NCBI GenBank assembly: GCA_000181795.3
Contig: CM012953.1
Span: forward strand, 2,141,663 to 2,205,662
Length of the DNA: 64,000 nucleotides
Reading direction: 5' to 3'
DNA from: Trichinella spiralis
Taxonomy: Eukaryota > Nematoda > Enoplea > Trichinellida > Trichinellidae
Shown here: in pieces, positions 1-11,963 of the stretch
Layout of the letters: the number at the start of each line of letters is the position of its first letter
Numbering within the stretch: the stretch's first letter is position 1
Program-made: the position numbers and the translations under genes
The notes under the pieces: generated by a model
Databases searched by the model: none
The model's input: only the letters and a program-made list of their open reading frames with translations
What the model was told of the DNA's origin: nothing

Positions 1-130
1 AATTAAAATTTACAGTAAAACAGTTCCCTACTTTATTTGTTCATTTAAATATTTTCTACTTGTACAAAAATAAAAATTACAAACACCTTACGAAAACACA
101 CTAAACACTAGATGAAAAATACAGACATGA

Positions 131-293
131 CGAGGGTGGCGCGGACGCCGACCCTCACACCCAAAAACTATGCAGTGAGCACGTCCCAGTTCGGGACGGC
201 CCCAGAGGTCAGCTGCTTCGGAGTGCAATGAATCAGCCTCGCCCTGGAAGTTCGATCTTCCTGATCATCGAAACTTCCCTGCCAGGTAAGTAT
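131..293 (-). ncRNA. U1 spliceosomal snRNA
   Basis: Read on the minus strand, the 5' end is ATACTTACCTGGCAG, the invariant U1 sequence that pairs with 5' splice sites. Stem-loop I follows with loop GATCAGGAAGA (U1-70K site), then the CCAGGGCGAGGC strand, the stem-loop II loop ATTGCACTCC (U1A site), stem-loop III, an Sm site AGTTTTTGG and a closing GC-rich hairpin. At about 163 nt it matches the usual 164 nt. It acts in the nuclear U1 snRNP. The region is much more GC-rich than its surroundings and appears intact. An apparent plus-strand donor CAGGTAAGTAT at 283-293 is only the complement of the U1 5' end. The loop I base after ATCA is G (C in human, T in C. elegans as I recall them). Confidence 0.95.
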
Positions 294-690
294 ACTCAAC
301 TGGGCCCTATCATTCCCTCCCATAAAATGAATATAGTATCTGTTAATTGGGTTTTGTAATTTATTAACAAACATTAATCGACGATATTCACTTATATGAT
401 AATATTTGCAGAAGAACTGACCTTAATAATAAATGAACTTCATTTCACTATTATAGTAAATAAACATATTTTTACATTTCTACACTTCACATTGTGTATT
501 GGGAACTTCTTTGCGTTCGCTCCTCTGGTAAGTGACTACTTACATTTATAATAACTTATAATTCATAAATCTTTAAATAATTAATGATGATTACAAATAA
601 AACATTACATAGAATATCACACTGAAGAATTACAAAGCTGTAAGTTTTAATAAATTCAAATACTGCTGCGAATGCAGCTTCACAGTTACT
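294..690. other. U1 upstream region, no gene recognised
   Basis: AT-rich sequence upstream of U1, where its proximal sequence element should lie; I could not identify that element with confidence. A short palindrome GTAAGTGACTACTTAC sits at about 529-544. No coding potential is convincing. Confidence 0.4.
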
Positions 691-1000
691 GTCTATTCCA
701 GTGGTTCCCAAAGTTCTGCGGACTGCGACCCACTTTTTAAACAGCAAGTTTTCACCAAAAGCTCACGAATGAATAACGGCACAAGTGAAGAATGGGCTTC
801 CTTCCGTGTTGCCTTTATCACGGCATACGGCATATGGCCCAGGCGCCGTCTGTACAGACTCCGACGTATTTACTCCAATTTTCAGACCTTTGTCTTTTAT
901 AAAGTCATACTTTGCCTCGAAAGCTGCGACGAACCAAAATTCGTCTCACGATACACCAATGGGTCGCAATTCACATTTTGGTTACCACTGGCGTCTATTC
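691..1000. mobile_element. Non-autonomous hAT-type MITE with 8-bp target duplication
   Basis: The left end at 699 begins CAGTGGTTCCCAAAGT and continues with CTGCGACCCAC. The right end, read inward from 990, begins CAGTGGTAACCAAAATG and continues GCGACCCATTGG. These imperfect terminal inverted repeats are of the CAGTGGTTCTCAAAC type seen at the ends of many animal hAT elements. The flanks carry the identical 8-mer GTCTATTC at 691-698 and 993-1000, the duplication length expected for hAT insertion; two extra bases (GC) lie before the right copy. The body is about 292 bp and has no transposase, so it would have been moved by an element elsewhere. Short ORFs inside it are not genes. Confidence 0.8.
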
Positions 1001-3127
1001 TTCGAATCTTTCAAAATTGTTTATAATATCAGATTATGCTAGCGCTTTCTGTACAAGTTTCTACTGCTGTATGAAAAGAAATTCAATCAATTTACTGAAC
1101 ACACCATTTTTTAAACTTCAGCTATTTTTTAATATATCCATTTATTACTGTTTTATGTATGCATGTTTTCCTAACTTTGAAAAATAACTTTATCTTAACG
1201 CAATTGGAAACTGCAGAATTGCATAGTAAATTGATTGAATTTCTTTTTTATTAAATTGCACAGTAAATAATACTGTCAACACAACAAATCTTCAAATGGT
1301 GACACTAATTTTAAATGCAAATATATTAAAAAAACAAGCTAATTCAAAAGTAGTCTTTGTAAAGATTTGCATGCTGTTTATTTATTCTATGGCTGTCAAT
1401 TGCACTCGAGAACGCAGCGTTGACTTACCACGTAAATTGTACATGGAAATCATTTATTGTTCGATTTGAAACATCGCATCAGTTGTAAATTATCATAAAG
1501 CATCTCTGAACAACGATTTCGCTTTGAATTCATTTTTAAAACAATTTTTGCATATGTTACAAAAAAATATAATCAAGTATTATTTTGAAATTGGAATAAA
1601 AAACACGCTCAATTCTTACTTAATTGTTGCGCTTCAACTTTAATAAATAACTTTTAAAAAAATTGCGTGCTTTATATAATTTTTATTTTTTTTAATAGAT
1701 AATTTTTTCAAAAATTATTCGTCGAAAAAAAATTTGAAAATTCTTTTTCTTAACTGTTTTGCATTGGTTGCGTTACTATTTGCCAGTTTGATCTTGGCTG
1801 AATTTTCAAATTTGTTTCTAAAAGTAGCAAGTTGCAATTGATTCATTCACTGGCAGTATTCAACTTTTGCAACATTTAAGAAGAATTTATTGCAGCAGAA
1901 AGAAATTGATGATAATAATGAAAGTAGTCGAAGAAAGATTTGCCAGCGGTTGCCAAAAATAGATTCCATGATTAGTCGATAATGTGCATCACATTTGCAG
2001 TGAAAACTGCGGAAATTGTGTGTGATTTCAATTCAAAAAATAAAAAAAAATTCACATGAAAAGCAGGAATTTTTTTCCCTTTATTGAATTGATTTGCAAA
2101 ACCCTTCGACTCGTCCGTGTAATTAATTAATTTTTTTCATTTCAGATCAGTTTATAACAAAAAAGTTTTTATAATTAAAAAAATATTCATCATTTATAAA
2201 CAACTCAACTGAAGCTGCAATAATTATTAGTGAATATAGTTGATTGATTGAACTTGAAATCAATTTCAATTTTGCTATTTGAGTAGAAGGTAGAAAAAAT
2301 AAAAACATTCATTTTTCATACATGAATAATAAATAAATGATGCTACTTTCTTTCATCACGTTTTGAAATGAATTAAAATAGATGAATAAAGAAATTTTGA
2401 ATTAACATATAAAAAAACATTCATCCTAATGTATTTTCTGAAGTAATATAGAGGCGCGTTTGCATAATTTCGCACAAATAATTGAAGTTCATCATTCATT
2501 CATTCATTCATTATTATTACTGCCTTGTTAATAATGAATGAATTGTCATTTTCTTCTATACTTTTCGCACACATGCGCCCACGTATGGAACAAAAAGCAA
2601 TCACTTACAGGTTTACAAGTTTTACAAAAACAGCAAGTGAGTGAGAAAGTAAACAACAAACAAGCATATCATCAAAAGAAACAACAAATTCCCCCTCTCC
2701 ATTATATTTTATACGACGTGAAAGTAGTATAAATTGGTTCACACCATATGATGGAAGACAAAATATTTCACATTTTTATTCAAAAAGTACAATTTATTAA
2801 AAATAAAAAATAATAATTACTAGAATAAAAGAAAAAAAAAGAAATTTTTTAAGAGGTCGTCCAAGAAATAAGATCGAAAAGAAATGCAAAGCGAAAGTGT
2901 TGTGCATGCCAACTGAACTGACAAGAGCAAAATGATGAAATGTTATATTATGAAACTGAAAAAGAAACAAGTAAAAAATGAATAAATATTAAAAAATAAA
3001 GTATAACTTATTCTTTTTTTTAAGTAAGCCACTCCTCTGTTTGTTGATTTTCCAGCTTGATCTGAGCCGACGACAAACTAACTAACTAATTGACAAAGCA
3101 GATCAGATCAGATCAGATCAGATCAGA
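1001..3127. other. AT-rich intergenic region and MXD 3' flank
   Basis: No gene recognised. The sequence is AT-rich with homopolymer runs and a (CATT)n tract near 2494-2512. The last part should hold the 3' UTR of the minus-strand bHLH gene. Confidence 0.5.
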
Positions 3128-3130
3128 TCA
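3100..3130. repeat. (AGATC)n microsatellite overlapping a stop codon
   Basis: Six tandem copies of the pentamer GATCA. On the minus strand the TGA stop of the MXD-like gene is formed by the edge of this array, so the 3' UTR starts inside the repeat. Confidence 0.9.
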
Positions 3131-3302
3131 AAGAGGAAGATAAGCTGAAGAAGTTGTCGGTAAAGCGGAATGCATGATGTAATTGAAATTGTTCATCGCT
3201 TCTTGTCCGATAGTGTTGATTGCCGTTGGGTTGGTAGTAGTAGATGGATTGGGTGGATAAAATGCGTGGCCCAGGAAATTTTCACATCCAGCAGCAGCGG
3301 CC

Positions 3303-3333
<31 letters not shown>

Positions 3334-3563
3334 GGCTTATCGCATGAGATGGATCGTTGTTGCATGGCAACGTCCCACCATTACCATTACTACCACCACT
3401 AGCGCTAGCAGTAGCACCAGCACCAACACCAATACCAACACCAACATTACCAGCAGCAGCAGCCGCGGCATTGAACATCACATCCGAATAAACAAACGGG
3501 AATAAAGAAAACAACGGAAACACTGATGCAGTCGTGTTCGGGATACTACCACCACCAGAAGCC

Positions 3564-3595
<32 letters not shown>

Positions 3596-6500
3596 TGCCG
3601 AATAAGGTACTCTTGGATCGTTCACTTTCGACGGCAATACCCGTAAAGTGTTGATAGGAAGTGCAAAAATATCGGAAGAAGAGATCTGGCTCAGTTGAGG
3701 CAAACTTTGGTTCAAATAACACTCTTCATTTCCATTCCATTTTGCCAGAGTACTACCACAATTACTACTACTGCTGCTGCTACTACTACAACTACTGACT
3801 GAATGCTCTCCATAAGGGTGCAAAAATCCTCCATATCCGTCATTACGAACTGGTGTCGATTTCGTCGGATATGCCAACAACATTTCACTTTCCCGCATAT
3901 CGCATAATAATTCAGCTAAAACGTAGAGTATTTTTTCAAATAAAATAAAATAAAATAAAATTAATTACCAGTTTCTCCAGCCGATACTGTACTAGCGGAT
4001 GATTGTGATTCCGGTCTGATGCAATGATTGGCCACCAGTTGACCATGAAAAAGACCACTACCACCAGCAGCAGCAGCAGCAGCTGAAGTGTACAATGGAG
4101 CCTGAGTTGATGGAAATTGTGTTACAGTTGGTCGCAATAATAATAAATGTTCTAAAAATAAAAGTTGTTGTTTTATATGGTTGCATAAAATAAAATAAAA
4201 TAATTGCATTTTATCATACGATCAGCAGCAGCAGCAGCGGTGGCAGCAACAGCAACAGATGACCGTTGTTCAATAGGCAACACCCCATTGATTAGCGCAC
4301 AGTTGTTGTTTTCTGATGCTCGTCGTTCCGCCTGCCGTTGCATTGTCGAAAGTTGAATGCAAAGACGTTCTTTCTCGAACCTGAGGCATTTTTCTTGTTG
4401 TTCCAAATCCTGCCAAATAGAAAAAGTGAGATACAAGATGTGTTTTAAGATACGATTTACATATATATACAGATATAATTAAAAAAAATATGCACTTTCA
4501 AATAGCTGCACGATTTGGTCAACAGACTCAACGTGGTGTGACGACTGACATCCGCTCCTAGTGGAATCAGCGCTTTCAAATTGTCCAAGCATTGTCTCAA
4601 GTGGGCTCTTCTGTAAAAATAATGGAAACTTGACTAAATCGAGGGGTCAAATCAACCGTGCCAATAAAAATTCACTCGCACTCACCTTCCTTTCTCCAAT
4701 TCATTATGAGATGCCCTAAAATCATAAATCTCACCAATAAAAAAAATATATATATATACATATAACAACAAAAATGCAAATTGAAGTTTAAAAAAAACAA
4801 TATTCATCCCAACAAAAAAAATTCACATCGAATAGCAACTGCGTTGAAAATTTGCCTTCCAATAAATAAATAATTTGCATAAAAAGGAACAGAAAATTTT
4901 CGGATTTGTTTTGACAACTGTCAAAAGCACAATGTCGTCGCATTGTTATAACAACCTTGAATCAGCAAGAAAACGACAACAAAAATTGAATCACCTGCTT
5001 TTGCTGACAGTTTCTACGTATAAAAACATGCCTCTGAATTTCCCGAACAAAAAAAAGCCAATTTTTCACCACCCACACATCGTATATGCTGGTAAAATAT
5101 TACACACAACAACAACAACAACAACAAAAAATAATCAATTTTTTCTAAATATAATTTCAATAATAATAAATGAGCAATTTGGGTGGATTTTTTTTTCCGA
5201 AAATTGTTACCCACAACTGAATCTATGAATCATTGAAACAGAAGAAAAGTGGTTTTTTTTAAATACAGATGATATTATATATGTAGAATAGCGGAAAAAC
5301 TGGCTTTTCATCAAATTGCAATAAACCCCACAAAAAAATCAAATAAAACACACAACTAACCTTTGGAAGAAAACTTTTCAAAAGACAATAGCAAGGTCAT
5401 TCTATCTATTATTTATTTGTTTATTTATTTCTTTATTTATTTATTCAAGTACAGTACAGTACAGTAACACAAAATTTGAAGTTGAAAGAAAGTGATGAAT
5501 GAGAATCTATAAATGATGATGAAGAAAAAAGAAGAGCACACGAATGACGAATAACAGCTGGCGTTGATTTGGTCAAGGATGACGACGACGACGACGACTT
5601 CGACGCTGTCATGCGTTGATAAAATAAAATAAATAAAATAAAAAGCCAATAGCCGGCATCGTAACACGCCACTAACAAGAACAACAATCAATTTTTCCTA
5701 TTATTACTATTTTTTTGTTCAAACTAACATATTTATATATTCAGAAAATTATCCACCTCTGTGAAATATTGCTCTTGTTTTCAATAAAATGCAAAAGAAG
5801 AAGAAGAACTATTTTTCACAAGTAAAATCAAATTAATAAAACTCATCAAATATATTATATTAAAAAAAGAATAAAATATCTGTTATTTTTTTAAACAAAT
5901 GCTGCTGTTGTAGAAGTCGAATATCGCAGTGGTAATTTATAACAAAAAAACGTTGCTGCATATTGACAAAAATTGAAAATTTTTGCTCGGCAGCACACAA
6001 ATTCTCTAGGCTAGTAGCACTTGTCAATCATGACAACACGCAAAGCATGACGAAACTCGACGATGCATCATCATCATTTTAAGAGAAAGAAGAAGAAAGA
6101 GGAGAGAGGAAGAGGAAAAGAGGGAGGGGGAGGGGGAAATGGAAATTGTGCAATTACCACATGACACGCACTTATCGTGAACAAAAGACTCTCTCGTTTT
6201 CTTACTGTACTCGACCACGTGACAAATTTTTACATTACACGCTGTTGTGTGTTGTTATTCTTTTTTGTTGAAGAACTTTTCCCAACAACCGACCGACCGG
6301 ACGAGAATTTAAAACGATCGATCGATACCAACTTTGCACAATATATACTAAATATACTATATGAAAAACTCTCGCGCATCTCGACGACAACAACAACAAC
6401 AACCGCTTTAACAATAAAATGGACATTCAAATTTTTATATAATATGCACACACACACACACACAACAGACATTACTAAATCTTCGCTAATGATAAAATCA

Positions 6501-9500
6501 ATTTTAACCGATTCTTGCTTCATTCGGTCAAAATTGAAAAAAGAAATATATTTGAAATTTCCCATGATAAATAAAATAATCAATTTTCAAAAAAAAACAT
6601 AGATATACATATATTTTAAAATACTCTTCACACAGCAGAGCCTGAGGAATTAAAGAATTTGATGCTGCTACGTTGAAAAATGCCAACTTTCAGCTCGCGT
6701 TCAAAAATCTACTTTTTCACAGATCAACAACAACTGGCGTGCCAAAAGCTATTATTTAAAGCGGTTGGTTGTCTGTCGTAGTCTCGTTGTCGATTCAACA
6801 ACCATGCCAACAAAAGACACAAATAACGTGTTTGAAAAATTGTGTGAAATATTCGACAATTTGACTGAGATTAATTTAAAAAAAAGAAGAAAAATCTAAC
6901 AAATAATCTCACCAATTATCTTTTTTACTTTCTGAATCAATCTGCCAAAGTAGAAGTTTTTCTTTCTTCTTTTTTTTCAATTTCAAAAGTAACATTTGAA
7001 TGAATGAAAAAAAATCATTTCCTGATTTACAATTGTCAAGGCAGTGAGAAAGAGAAAACACATTACATATACACACACACAGACAGACAGACAGACAGAC
7101 AGAAACAGATAGAGACAGAGCTAACAAGTACAAACAATTAAGCAAAAGTATGAAAACATCGAAATTGATCTTCTTGCATAAATAAAAATTCATAGTACAA
7201 AATCTTTACATGGCAAACAATCGTTGCAAATAGTCAATTTGAAATGAGTCAGTCAGTCAGTCAGTCAATGTGTGGTAAATAAATTTTCAAATTTCACCTT
7301 CCTTCTAAATTGTGGAACAAAGATCCCCACCACAAATCGAAAGATGCAAAAAATTTTCCCTCTTTCACCAACATTCATCATCACAATCAACACTGGTCGA
7401 TGACAAAAATGTGTCAGCTTTTTAACTTTTTTTTCTTTTTAAATTTATTACGTTGAAAAGCAATAAACAACAGTCGTGCTTATTCGAATCAAAGCGGTTG
7501 AATATAGTCAAATAAATTTCGCCAATTTCAAATGTTCCACCCCCACCCTTGTTACGAACAAGAAAATCATCCATCGACTGTTCATCAATAAAACCATCAG
7601 AAGATCGACATGCTTATAAATATATATATACTTAGTTTTTTCTTTCATCCTCGATTACACTACCTGAATCTTCATTCTCAAAAATGTTCACAATTTCTTT
7701 TCTTATACAAACAACTTTTAACAAAATTTCCAAAGCTGATCTTAATTTCTAAATAAAATCGATTGTACATGTACAAATAAATAGAATGATAATGGTTTTG
7801 AGAAAAATAGCCCAAATTTCAATTGTACACTAACTTTTTTTCGGAAAAAGTGATTTAATAAATAAAAAAATAATAATTTTTCATCTTTTCAAGTTTCTTC
7901 GATTGCTCTGAGAAGCAGCAGCAGCAGCAGCAGCCGAGTTCGAATTGAGCTTTCACAGAAAACACTTCTATTTCTCATTGCATGCTTGTGTGAAATCGAA
8001 CGCGGAATCCATTTCCAGGCAACTTAACTAACCAACTGAAACAAACTGCTCGCTCTAGCTTGCTTGTTATTCTGTTCGTTCGATCCGTGCAAAGAATGAG
8101 AAAATAAATATTCACGCCAAGAACTATTATTATTATTATTGGAATGGAAAATTTTCTTCTTCTTCTTCTTCTTCTTCTTATTATTATTATTATTATTCTA
8201 CTTCTCATAAGTTGTCATGGTTTATGGGAGATGAGGGGTAATTTTTCACAAATTGAACGAACAAGTAAAAATATTCCAACGGAGATTTCTGGACGGGCTC
8301 ATTTTGCAAACTTGTTATAATAATAATAATAATAATAATAATCAAGCCTGGCAGGTTTTTTTCTATCATTAAGTTCAACAACAGTACAACCGTTGAATAA
8401 AATTTTTGCACACTGACTATGAAGGCAATGTGTTGAAAATTGTCTCATTTTTGTCCGATAAAATCTGCACCCAGAAAAGAAAAAATTGACAACTATTTTT
8501 ATAATAAAGAATGAAATAATTTTTCACATTTTAAAAATAAGCAACAGAAAAAGAGAGAGAGAGAGAGAAAGTTGACGTGAATTAATTTATCATTTTGATT
8601 TTGAATTGAAAAAAGAAATGGGCAAAATTCTTATCAATTTCACCGCTTTGAAAATAAAAATAAAAAAAAGTGACAAACTGAACAACAAGCTTCATCCAAC
8701 AAAAGCTCCCCCATTCTTTCTTTGTCTCTCTCACCATGCCAATTCACCAATAATGTAACAACAGCTCTTTTCTGAAGAAGAAACAACTACTTCCCATTAT
8801 TATATATTCAAACTTTAAATTTGTTTCAAACTTATGACGCATGTCAAGAGAAGAAAAAATAATAACAACAACAAAAAAGTTTGGTTTGCGTTGAAAAATT
8901 ACAACCAACAGAGAAGATGGTGAGAGTTGGAAAAAAAATTTTCAAACAACATTTTCGCATAACATTGCTGCGTCGTTGACTGTAGTAATGAATGATAAAT
9001 AGACAAGACAAAAAGTGACTGACCTGTTGTTGGCTGGAGACGATGGATTGTCTGACGAAGTTACTGACAAATCAGTAAGTGTTGATTCTTGATAGCAGGG
9101 TCGCTTGGCAGCATTAAACGGCGTGAACAATTCATCATCTTCCTCTTCTTCTACCTCATCATCATCATCATCATCATCATCGTCGTCGTCGTCGTCGTCT
9201 TCTTCTTCTTCTTCCTCTACATCGTCGTCCTCGTCCTCGTCATCATCACCATCATTATCATTAACATCATTATTATCGTCGGTGTCAGCGTCGTCTTCGT
9301 CATCATCTTCACCTTCTTCATCATCGTCATCTGCCAAAAAGTTTTCACTTTTTGTAACTGTTGATGTGGTTATAGAATTGCCATTTCTTCTTTCCAATGT
9401 TAGCAATGGCGAAATACATTTTTCCACTGCAAAAGATTGATCTAATATGAAAGAAAGAAAAATATAAATAAAAACTAATAATAATCACAACATTCTCGAA

Positions 9501-9581
9501 TCAATATTATTATTATTATTACTCACCACGTTCGTAATTTTCAATAAAAGCGGCCGCTTTGATTAAATCTGCTATACTCAT
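3128..9581 (-). CDS. MXD/MAD-family bHLH-zipper transcriptional repressor (long form)
   Basis: MAX-dimerisation (MAD/MXD) proteins pair with MAX on E-boxes and recruit SIN3 to repress MYC targets. Exons: 9581-9527, 9441-9024, 4715-4686, 4610-4496, 4409-4220, 4151-3969, 3915-3128; phases agree and give 592 residues. Residues 1-18 ([18 protein letters not shown]) match the SIN3-interacting helix. A long Asp/Glu-rich block follows. The bHLH starts near residue 160: [20 protein letters not shown], with His161, Glu165 and Arg169 in the E-box positions, then [17 protein letters not shown]. The zipper begins at about 207 ([16 protein letters not shown]). The C-terminal half has several poly-Ala tracts and Gly/Ser-rich stretches. 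Vertebrate MXD proteins are about 220 residues, so this one is 2.5 times longer. The 4.3-kb intron before the DNA-binding exon is full of simple repeats. Confidence 0.88.
4716..9023. other. Large intron of the MXD-like gene, microsatellite-rich
   Basis: Donor GTCAGT beside 9024, acceptor TTTAG beside 4715 (minus strand). It holds a (CAGA)n tract at 7080-7102, (GTCA)n at 7247-7266, (TTC)n then (TTA)n at 8154-8197, (AAT)n at 8316-8342 and (CA)n near 6447-6464. I see no coding exon or RNA gene in it. Confidence 0.6.
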
Positions 9582-10200
9582 CGAGTCTAGGTAAAGTGAC
9601 AATGATGCTTTAAAAAATTATCAACGGCAACTAATGATTATAATTTCAAATTCTACAACTTTTCAGAAGCCGAAACCGACCGCCGTCGAAACACACTGAC
9701 GCCCGTTGCCGGTGAACGACGTCTTTTAACTCGGACGATCGACCAATCAACGTCGCGCCAGAAACGAAACGTGCAACGTCAACGCGCAAAGCGCCTTCTG
9801 TTGGCTGCAATTTCTTTTTTCTTCTACTCGTTTTGAAAAGAACCGGTCACACGCCGGTTCGAGCTTGTGAAAGCAAAATCGCTGCAGAACCGGAGATGCG
9901 ACGTTCGTTGAATGAATGAAAAGAAAAAATCGAACAACCCAATCCCGCAACGTCGAAATCAACCACTGCCACACCCGAAAAGCTCCAACAACGCACGCGA
10001 CGAGCTTCCAGTGGATGTTTGCGTCCCAGCGTGGGCAGTGGTCGTTCAATGGCAATTGCCGCTGTGGGCGACAATGAAATTACCGACAAGCGGACCAGTT
10101 TTGCAACAAAGCACTGAAAATCAACACACTGCAAGCTTTCTACTCTTTCACACTGTCCAGATGTTCCATCAATTCGAAATAAACAAATAACTCCGATCAC
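9582..10200. promoter_or_regulatory. GC-rich promoter / 5' UTR region of the MXD-like gene
   Basis: The stretch from about 9665 to 10190 is much richer in GC and CpG than its surroundings and lies directly upstream of the start codon at 9581. ORFs occur on both strands, but none resembles a protein I recognise and none has splice partners. The simplest reading is promoter plus untranslated first exon. A CCAAT-like GACCAATC occurs near 9740. Confidence 0.45.
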
Positions 10201-11335
10201 CCACGTTAATAATTGTACATGATTTTCATTTAGATTACTATATTACAGTATTCAGGTTATTTTCGAAATGCATCATTTTTTCAAAATAATTTGGTTAATT
10301 TAAAATTTCATAAACATCATTGAACAAAACTATTAGAAATTTTTTAAAATCGGATACATTTTTTATAAGAAAAAAACAGTTTGAAATATTTCAACAGAAA
10401 ATTACAACTGATCATTGCATGTCGTACGTGTATTTGAATGGACAAAAATTGAACATTTGAATTTATTGATCAGCGACACAACTTTACCTACACCGCAGTG
10501 TCCATTTTTATAAACGAGCTGATTTTCATACTCATCGCAAAAATGAAACTGATTTCAAAATTTTTTTTCGCTCACTTATTTAATTTAAAGCTTAATAATT
10601 ACAATAATAAAAGTTGTTCATTTATTTTAAATAAAAATTTGTTTCTGCTTTTCTGTATAAAATCACAAACATATCTTGATTTGATGTTTTTTACACTTCA
10701 AACTGCTGTTCATTATCAACTTTTACATTTATAACATGCTGTTCCTTGTTTATACTGCAGAAATGTGTTCCATAATTGTATTTGTTGCGTAAAAACTCAT
10801 TTGAGCATAACTTAAAACTAAAATTGCAAGCTTTTTAATTAATAATGAAATGAACCTCTTGCAAACAAACTATTCAATATTCATCCAGTTTCATCTATTT
10901 TCAGCATTAAAAATTATCATATTTATCGAAAAAAGTTTCAAGTTTTATCGTCTTGCATCATCACAAATACCTTTAATGCGTCTTGCTACATCTGCTGCTG
11001 AAATTGCTCGCCGAATTCGAGGCGGAATCAGTTCACTAATAGTTTCATTTGTTTATTACGATGATCAAAAAGTGTTTTATAAAACTATCAACTGATTTGT
11101 TCAAACGTTCTAATAAAAAAAATTTCAATCAAATGTTATGCAGGTTTATAAAATTGCACGTGATAGCACTTAATTTTACTGTAATTAGAATGCAATTTTA
11201 TTTTGGCGTTTCCAAGCATTTATAAAAATTTTTAATAGTATATTTCCTTTAAAATTTGACAATATTATGTATTTATAATATTTTGAATGTATTCCTGACC
11301 CATTTATTATCAACAGAACTTTATAGAAACTTTAT
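10201..11335. other. AT-rich intergenic region holding one gene remnant
   Basis: Apart from the amidase-like remnant at 10964-11095, described separately, this is low-complexity AT-rich sequence with no gene I can support. Confidence 0.5.
10964..11095 (+). pseudogene. Probable remnant of a FAAH2-like amidase exon
   Basis: The plus frame reads QIPLMRLATSAAEIARRIRG and then GISSLIV. This resembles the N-terminal segment of fatty-acid amide hydrolase 2 and related amidases, where a proline and leucines precede a helix of the type SAxxLAxxIRxxxVSSxxVV. Here the acidic or basic residue expected before ISS is missing, the expected second half of the helix is not recognisable, and no neighbouring exon carries the amidase Ser-Ser-Lys core. 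It therefore looks like an isolated, decayed exon copy. The similarity rests on one short motif recalled from memory, so chance cannot be excluded. Confidence 0.35.
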
Positions 11336-11389
11336 AGAATTTCTAGAAACAATGTACCTGCACATCATAACCAGAGGGTGGTATATAAT
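11336..11389 (+). promoter_or_regulatory. Heat shock promoter of sHSP 1 (HSE and TATA box)
   Basis: A heat shock element core TTCTAGAA (11341-11348) sits in AGAATTTCTAGAAAC, with further GAA units just upstream. A TATA box TATATAAT is at 11382-11389, about 85 bp before the start codon. Between them lies AATGTACCTGCACATCA (11351-11367), shared almost exactly with the second sHSP promoter. HSF binding and heat induction are inferred from the motifs. Confidence 0.75.
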
Positions 11390-11468
11390 GCGCCGTCTTT
11401 ACGTATTTTAGTCATTTATTTCAGTGTCCAGCCTAGTGTCCGGTTGACAATAGTTTGTGTGTGCTAAA

Positions 11469-11963
11469 ATGTCGTTGAATCCGTGGATGAATCCTTGGGG
11501 TGATGATGGCTATCCTTATTGGCCAGCAATGCGACCAGCTCGTTTTTTCGAAGACTTGGGACGCATGATACGCAATGTAGATGATATGTGCCGTATTGGG
11601 CAACAGATGGAGAATTCAGTTCAGCGTCATGTTTGTGGTGCAACTACGGAAGTTGTGAACAACGATAACAAATTTGAGGTGGCTTTGGATGTGAGACATT
11701 TCAAGCCTGAAGAATTGACGGTGAAGACTATCGACAATCGTTTGGTTATTACTGGAAAACACGAAGAGAAGCAAGATGAACACGGCTTTATCAAGCGCGA
11801 ATTTACACGTTCTTACTATTTGCCTAAAGGAGTAAAGCCTGAACAGTTTACTTCTAATTTGTCGGCTGACGGAAAGCTGATCGTTACTGCGCCGAAGATG
11901 GCTATTGAAGGAAGCAAGGAACATAGAATTCCGATCGCGAACGTTGCAGCAAACAAGAAATGA
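11469..11963 (+). CDS. Small heat shock protein (alpha-crystallin/HSP20 family) 1
   Basis: ATP-independent chaperone that holds unfolding proteins. The single-exon ORF gives 164 residues. The start is the ATG at 11469 (MSLNPWMNPWG); the upstream in-frame codons lack an ATG. The N-terminal arm is Trp/Pro-rich with RPARFFEDLGR. The alpha-crystallin domain runs from about residue 60 to 146: EVVNNDNKFEVALDVRHFKP, then ELTVKTIDNRLVITGKHEEK, DEHGFIKREFTRSYYLP and the closing DGKLIVTAPK. A C-terminal IPI motif (HRIPIAN) fits the I-x-I tail that docks between subunits. AATAAA at 12206 is a good poly(A) signal. The gene is a paralogue of the one at 14258, with a strongly conserved core and divergent N-terminal arm. 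An intronless body with HSE and TATA suits rapid heat induction. Confidence 0.95.
   Translation: MSLNPWMNPWGDDGYPYWPAMRPARFFEDLGRMIRNVDDMCRIGQQMENSVQRHVCGATTEVVNNDNKFEVALDVRHFKPEELTVKTIDNRLVITGKHEEKQDEHGFIKREFTRSYYLPKGVKPEQFTSNLSADGKLIVTAPKMAIEGSKEHRIPIANVAANKK

Noticed and set aside
283-293. Perfect plus-strand splice donor CAGGTAAGTAT
   Set aside because: It is the complement of the U1 5' end, which is itself complementary to donors.
168-374. Minus-strand ORF of 68 codons at the left end
   Set aside because: It lies over the U1 snRNA; the non-random composition is explained by the RNA.
769-1187. Three overlapping plus-strand ORFs of 85-91 codons
   Set aside because: They lie mostly within the hAT-type MITE and have no homology or splice context.
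3170-3505. Plus-strand ORF opposite the MXD last exon
   Set aside because: Shadow of poly-Ala/Gly coding repeats; the minus-strand reading joins in phase with the bHLH exons.
5437-7193. Minus-strand ORFs inside the MXD intron
   Set aside because: Low-complexity translations of microsatellites and homopolymer runs.
9089-9440. Plus-strand Ser-rich and Ile/Val-rich ORFs
   Set aside because: Antisense shadows of the GAT/GAG repeats that encode the acidic block of the MXD-like gene.
9747-10200. Long ORFs on both strands upstream of the MXD-like gene
   Set aside because: They occur because stop codons are scarce in GC-rich promoter DNA; no recognisable protein or splice partners.
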